Positions 5,407 through 8,543 of a stretch of DNA of 8,543 nucleotides are shown in pieces. The notes under the pieces are model-generated. The model worked only from the letters and a program-made list of their open reading frames with translations, ran no database searches and was not told where the DNA came from. Origin of the DNA: JASLCR01 sp046462475 (GTDB taxonomy: Bacteria > Patescibacteriota > Saccharimonadia > Saccharimonadales > Saccharimonadaceae); contig JBKGVB010000036.1 of NCBI GenBank assembly GCA_046462475.1, positions 1 through 8,543 on the forward strand. The letters are read 5' to 3'. Position 1 is the first letter of the stretch, and each line of letters begins with the position of its first letter. The translations under genes and the position numbers were made by a program.

Positions 5407-7383
5407 TTATATCCAAGCACCTTTTTTGTTTGTCCAGTAGATAGTACCATGTTCAAACTTTTGGGATGTGGTACCGTTTGCATAGGTTTCGTCGGTGATT
5501 GGATATCCGAGTGAGCCATTCTCGGCTTTAAGGGATAGGTACTTATTTAAAATTGCTCCATGAACGTACTTCGTATTAGTAGTGCTACTCCAGTAAAGAC
5601 GGCCACCTTCGTAAGCTTGGTAGCACCCGCCATCTTTAAGATTGCAGCTTTGAGAGCTTATTGGATACCCGAGCGGACCATCAACGCCGGCTATATTGAT
5701 CCAGTAAGTTCTAATTGGGCCATTAATTGACTCCCATGCTCCAGTGCTAGAGGACCAGACGATATTGCCATTGTCAAATTGCTGAACACACCCACCTCCC
5801 TTAAGAGTGCATGACTCCGGTGTTTTAGGGAACCCAAGCTGGCCGCTGTTAGCTCCAAGTGATTTATAGCGGCTATTTATACCGCCCCAGGTCTGTATTG
5901 AGCCGAGAGTGCTGGACCAATAGATATTTCCACCCTGAAAATGCTGTACGCAGGTGTTATTTTGTAAGCCACAAGTTTCTTCATCAATCGGATAGGCTAG
6001 GGTGCTATTTTCATATCCAAATGAAGCCCATTTATCACGTATTCCATTCTTTATTATATGAGCCCCTGATGCTGGAGACCAGTAAATTGAAGCTTTCTGG
6101 AAGATTTGATGGAATCCTTTATCTCTCAGTCCGCCGCGTTCATTGCTGACAGGGTATCCTGCTGTACTCATTGCACCACCTGCCTTAGTATAGGCATCGT
6201 TAATTGCACCGTGTGTATACCAGGCACCTGAGACGCTTGACCAGTAAATTCGACCATATTGGAATTGTTGGTAGACCCCTCCAGTAACTCCAGTTTCTTC
6301 AGATGTAGGGTAGCCGAGTACACCAGTTTCATATTTTGTACTAGCCCACTGCGTGCGGACTGCCCCATGGATAGCGTGAGCGCCAGTGCTTTGTGTCCAA
6401 TAAATAGACCCTCCTTGGAATGCTTGATAGCAGCCACTATTTACGAGGCCACAACGTTCATTTTGTGTCGGATTTCCGAGATAGCTTGTGCTAGCACCAA
6501 GCTGGTTGTAAAGCGCCCCAATTCCTCCTTTGACCGTATATCGCGTACTGCCAAACCAACTTGTGAAGAGATTGTAGAAGTTCCTATTGCCATATGCTCC
6601 GCATGGCGCAGTTCCCCATCCGGCCGCAAGAGCTGCTTTATTTGGCTGGTAGGGAGTGTATCGGTAGAGGGCAGACGTAGCACGGTTTTGAATATTAACC
6701 GTACTGCCGCCACAGCTTGCGGAAGGGTTATATTGAATATAGTTGTTTCCAACTGGGTAGTTTGACCAACCACCGCTAAGTACGTCATGAAATAGCGCTG
6801 CGGCTTTACGGACCTGGGTCTTGAAGCCAGCGTTTGCGTTGTTGCAACCATTGCCATTATCTGGACAGTCGTATCCGGTCGCTGCGGCGTACTGGATATT
6901 TGTATTTGGCCACGTATCTGTGACGAGGCTCTGCTCCTTTTCAAGTAAGACGATAATCACTTGAGGGTTGATGGAATAATCCTGTGCGGCTTGCCAGATG
7001 ATGTGCGCGGCCGACTCGCCATTAAAACTCTCGTCTGCCATACAGACAAAATGGCCATTTTTTAGGTTGTAATACCAGATCTTTGAGCCACTTTTTATAT
7101 AACCCTGAGTGCTGTTGTAGCTAGTAAGTCGGCTAAGATTGGTGTCATTGCAGGAATTTTTGCTTTTTAGGAATGATTGGATCTGAGACTCTGTCATTGC
7201 GCCTTTGTTGCTCATGACTTCGTCACCCATGATATTGCCCGCACTAAATCCATCGAGGGTTGCATTGGCATTTCCCTGGAGCACTAGGAAAGAAAGCAGT
7301 GCTGAAAATAGTACAAATATTGCCGAGAGACTGGCAATCTGCCAAGATTTGATCTTCGTGTGCTGCAGAAGCGCTAGGCTCAT
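5407..7383 (-). CDS. Secreted lysozyme-like domain protein with seven LGFP repeats
   Basis: This is a 658-residue exported protein. Residues 15-36 form a hydrophobic signal segment and 'ANA' (39-41) is a good signal peptidase I site. Residues 45-80 ('FSAGNIMGDEVMSN', 'MTESQIQSFL') and 115-280 form an N-terminal module known from actinobacterial and saccharibacterial surface proteins. The stretch 'INPQVIIVLLEKEQSLV' (138-154) with E148/E150 looks like the catalytic helix of a lysozyme-like peptidoglycan hydrolase; activity is inferred. Residues 288-658 are seven LGFP repeats of 49-55 residues, a family seen in corynebacterial cell-wall proteins and thought to bind wall polymer. All 14 extracytoplasmic cysteines appear pairable: six in the first module, and a C-x6-C pair in repeats 1, 4, 5 and 6. 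There is no LPxTG motif. The ATG overlaps the stop of the upstream Ig-like gene (ATGA, 7383-7380), with AGGA 11 bases ahead, so translation is probably coupled. Roles as a wall hydrolase or host-binding adhesin are both possible. Confidence 0.85.
   Translation of the reverse strand: MSLALLQHTKIKSWQIASLSAIFVLFSALLSFLVLQGNANATLDGFSAGNIMGDEVMSNKGAMTESQIQSFLKSKNSCNDTNLSRLTSYNSTQGYIKSGSKIWYYNLKNGHFVCMADESFNGESAAHIIWQAAQDYSINPQVIIVLLEKEQSLVTDTWPNTNIQYAAATGYDCPDNGNGCNNANAGFKTQVRKAAALFHDVLSGGWSNYPVGNNYIQYNPSASCGGSTVNIQNRATSALYRYTPYQPNKAALAAGWGTAPCGAYGNRNFYNLFTSWFGSTRYTVKGGIGALYNQLGASTSYLGNPTQNERCGLVNSGCYQAFQGGSIYWTQSTGAHAIHGAVRTQWASTKYETGVLGYPTSEETGVTGGVYQQFQYGRIYWSSVSGAWYTHGAINDAYTKAGGAMSTAGYPVSNERGGLRDKGFHQIFQKASIYWSPASGAHIIKNGIRDKWASFGYENSTLAYPIDEETCGLQNNTCVQHFQGGNIYWSSTLGSIQTWGGINSRYKSLGANSGQLGFPKTPESCTLKGGGCVQQFDNGNIVWSSSTGAWESINGPIRTYWINIAGVDGPLGYPISSQSCNLKDGGCYQAYEGGRLYWSSTTNTKYVHGAILNKYLSLKAENGSLGYPITDETYANGTTSQKFEHGTIYWTNKKGAWI
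5410..6522 (-). repeat. Array of seven LGFP repeats (protein level)
   Basis: This region encodes residues 288-658 of the secreted protein. The core LG[YF]P position recurs at residues 302, 356, 408, 462, 516, 571 and 625, with periods of 54, 52, 54, 54, 55 and 54 residues. Each unit also carries a 'QxFxxGxIYWS' strand and a 'GAxxxxG' turn. At DNA level the units are well diverged, with only short echoes such as GACCAGTAAATT, so recent duplication is unlikely. Repeats 1, 4, 5 and 6 have a C-x6-C pair; repeats 2, 3 and 7 lack it. Confidence 0.88.
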
Positions 7384-7961
7384 AGTGAGACTTGTCCTGT
7401 AATGGTGCCCAGGGCGCTACCACTCCTTACTGATATAGAGATATTCCATGTACCAGAGCTTAGGCTAGAGGTTGGAACGTCGAAGCCTTTACAGGTCGAC
7501 GATGATGGATTTGCGAAGACATCTGCAGTTTTGGTGACGGTTTTACCGGTTGTCTTATTGGTTAGCGTAAGTGTACATGTACCGGTGCTTAGCTTCTGGT
7601 CGATAGTGGTACGGATTGATAAGCTGCCATTTGTGACGGCCTTGTAGTTGATGACGCCACTTAGCTTTTGGTCACTCGTTGACCCACTGCCACTATTATT
7701 TTTGCCTTCGTTTTCGTACTGAGCGGGTGTCTTGTCGGGTTGGTTCGATTTTGACGGGTTGGGCCTTGCTATGACGTCAGGCTGAGTAAGAGAGTCGGTC
7801 GATTGCTGCGACGTCTCGTTCGTTGCAGAGCTTTGTTTCCCTGGCGGCCATATAGTGGAACGATAGGCATATACTAAGCCTCCTATGCACACTAGCAAGA
7901 GAACAAGAGCGCAAGCGATGACAATATTACGTTTTTGATTTCGTTTTGTGTTAATTTTCAT
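7380..7961 (-). CDS. Membrane-anchored Ig-like surface protein, function unknown
   Basis: This 193-residue protein has a basic N-terminus (2-11), one transmembrane helix (about 13-32) that likely stays as an anchor since no good cleavage site follows, a Ser/Thr/Asn/Pro-rich spacer (36-98) and a C-terminal beta-sandwich-like domain (99-193). That domain has alternating strands such as 'CTLTLTNKTTGKTVTKT' and 'GTWNISISV'. C129 and C157 are its only cysteines outside the membrane helix and could form a disulfide. Similar small domains are frequent in saccharibacterial surface and pilus-linked proteins, from general recall. It is the first gene of a two-gene unit: its TGA overlaps the ATG of the LGFP protein by 4 bases, which points to linked function. 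The start is ATG at 7961, with AAGG about 8 bases upstream and a promoter further up. It might hold or present the LGFP protein at the membrane. No enzymatic motif is seen. Confidence 0.8.
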   Translation of the reverse strand: MKINTKRNQKRNIVIACALVLLLVCIGGLVYAYRSTIWPPGKQSSATNETSQQSTDSLTQPDVIARPNPSKSNQPDKTPAQYENEGKNNSGSGSTSDQKLSGVINYKAVTNGSLSIRTTIDQKLSTGTCTLTLTNKTTGKTVTKTADVFANPSSSTCKGFDVPTSSLSSGTWNISISVRSGSALGTITGQVSL

Positions 7962-7981
7962 AGTGGTGACCTTGCTTTAAA

Positions 7982-8009
7982 AAGCTTATACTTATATAGT
8001 AATAAGCTT
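7982..8009. repeat. Inverted repeat AAGCTTAT-N12-ATAAGCTT over the promoter
   Basis: Perfect 8-bp arms lie at 7982-7989 and 8002-8009. The 12-base centre (7990-8001) contains the proposed -10 element. A DNA-bound dimer here would block the promoter, so it is a candidate operator. In the minus-strand RNA coming from glf the same arms could form an AU-rich stem followed by five U residues (opposite 7979-7983), two of them in the stem, so a weak terminator is the alternative. Confidence 0.5.
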
Positions 8010-8024
8010 GTAGTTATAAGTCAA
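7996..8024 (-). promoter_or_regulatory. Sigma70-type promoter for the Ig-like/LGFP unit
   Basis: On the minus strand TTGACT (8024-8019) and TACTAT (8001-7996) are separated by exactly 17 bases. Initiation near 7989 would leave a leader of about 28 bases with the AAGG ribosome site before the ATG at 7961. The -35 box sits in the small palindrome GTCAAGTTGAC (8020-8030), just after the glf stop codon. Confidence 0.55.
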
Positions 8025-8033
8025 GTTGACATA

Positions 8034-8543
8034 CTATCTTTTGAGTCGTTTGTATAGGTCAAGTGCGGCACGGATCGCCTGGTTCATATTGAAGTATTTA
8101 TATGAAGCAAGGCGGCCGATAAAGTAGATGCCTTCTGCTTCTAGTTTCTCTGCCTCTATACGGTATTTTTCGTATAGGTCGCGATTTTCCTGATTTGGTA
8201 CCGGATAATACGGCTCGCCACCCGCAATAGAATATTCGCGAGTAATGGTGGTGACTGGCAAATCTTGGTTAAAGAATTTCTTGTGTTCAATAATACGCGT
8301 GAACGGATACTTTTCTTCAGGGTAGTTGATAACTGGTAGCTCTTGAAAGCTTTCTACTTTGAGGGTTTCGTGTTCAAACTCGATCGAACGATATTCAAGC
8401 TTGCCAAACTTGTCGCCAAAGTATGTATCGATTTTACCGGTGTAGAAGAGAAGTTTTGCTTCTGGAAGTGTCATGTCGTGGTAGTCGCGACCGAGTATAA
8501 CTTGAATATTTTCATGATCTAGCATATTGCGCACCATGACGGT
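8034..8543 (-). CDS. glf: UDP-galactopyranose mutase, C-terminal part, N-terminus beyond window edge
   Basis: This flavoenzyme converts UDP-galactopyranose to UDP-galactofuranose, the donor for galactofuranose in surface glycans. The frame is open to the right edge (8543) and ends at TAG (8034-8036), giving 170 of an expected 370 or so residues. The ATG at 8537 is internal: the two codons before it continue the conserved 'TVMVRNMLDH' block. Diagnostic motifs are 'LLFYTGKIDTYF', 'FGKLEYRSIEFEHET', 'YPFTRIIEHKKF', 'TTITREYS' with its active-site arginine, 'EPYYPVPN' and the C-terminal FAD-contact motif 'GRLASYKYFNM'. No defect is visible in the part seen. The next gene downstream on the same strand lies 72 bases away and has its own promoter, so glf may be the last gene of its operon. 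Confidence 0.95.
   Translation of the reverse strand, partial: TVMVRNMLDHENIQVILGRDYHDMTLPEAKLLFYTGKIDTYFGDKFGKLEYRSIEFEHETLKVESFQELPVINYPEEKYPFTRIIEHKKFFNQDLPVTTITREYSIAGGEPYYPVPNQENRDLYEKYRIEAEKLEAEGIYFIGRLASYKYFNMNQAIRAALDLYKRLKR

Noticed and set aside
6168..6944. Long open frames on both strands within the LGFP gene
   Set aside because: They are shadows of a repeat-rich coding region. The real frame shows seven regular repeats and a signal peptide, while the others show low-complexity translations.
1..8543. CRISPR array, tRNA or rRNA genes, insertion sequence ends
   Set aside because: I saw no regular short repeats with spacers, no cloverleaf-like or rRNA sequence, and no transposase frame or terminal inverted repeats. 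The only repeat array is the protein-level LGFP one.

Overview
The window is a stretch of a cell-surface polysaccharide / teichoic-acid-type locus. It holds eight protein genes, two of them cut by the window edges, packed with almost no spacer. The base composition is moderate (low to mid 40s % GC by eye). TGA works as a stop codon (ends at 4700 and 7380), so the genetic code is standard and not the UGA-glycine code of Gracilibacteria/SR1. The secreted proteins look like those of Candidatus Saccharibacteria (TM7, Patescibacteria). One has an N-terminal 'GNIM.DEVMSN..' domain with LGFP repeats, the other is a small anchored Ig-like protein with a cysteine pair. A Gram-positive actinobacterium remains possible, so the assignment is an inference (roughly 70%).

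Layout, left to right. Bases 1-1353 (+) carry the C-terminal end of a CDP-glycerol glycerophosphotransferase (TagF family) and a single-domain GT2 glycosyltransferase. Bases 1359-3569 (-) encode one 736-residue protein with two GT-A (GT2) domains and a basic, coiled-coil-like tail. Bases 3630-5337 (+) carry a LicD-family phosphotransferase with its own coiled-coil-like N-terminal extension, followed closely by a class I SAM methyltransferase. Bases 5407-7961 (-) are a two-gene unit with a 4-base ATGA overlap: a membrane-anchored Ig-like protein, then a secreted protein with a lysozyme-like domain and seven LGFP repeats. Bases 8034-8543 (-) are the C-terminal part of UDP-galactopyranose mutase (Glf), which runs off the right edge. 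There is no gene-free stretch over 300 bases. The gaps of note are the 60-base divergent promoter region at 3570-3629, the 69-base convergent gap at 5338-5406 and the 72-base promoter region at 7962-8033.

How the genes may work together. TagF-type and LicD-type enzymes transfer phospho-alditol or phosphocholine groups from CDP-linked donors. The GT2 enzymes build the sugar backbone, Glf supplies UDP-galactofuranose, and the methyltransferase may cap or decorate the product. No export gene (Wzx, TagGH) lies in the window. The LGFP/Ig-like pair is probably displayed on the surface and may bind or cut cell-wall polymer, its own or that of a host.

The most unusual signal is a short 'LL.K.SP.YR...NV' motif followed by a coiled-coil-like segment. 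It occurs at the C-terminus of the two-domain glycosyltransferase and again at the N-terminus of the LicD protein. These two genes are divergently transcribed from overlapping -10 elements. This suggests a shared docking module that joins a polymerase and a phosphotransferase into one complex.
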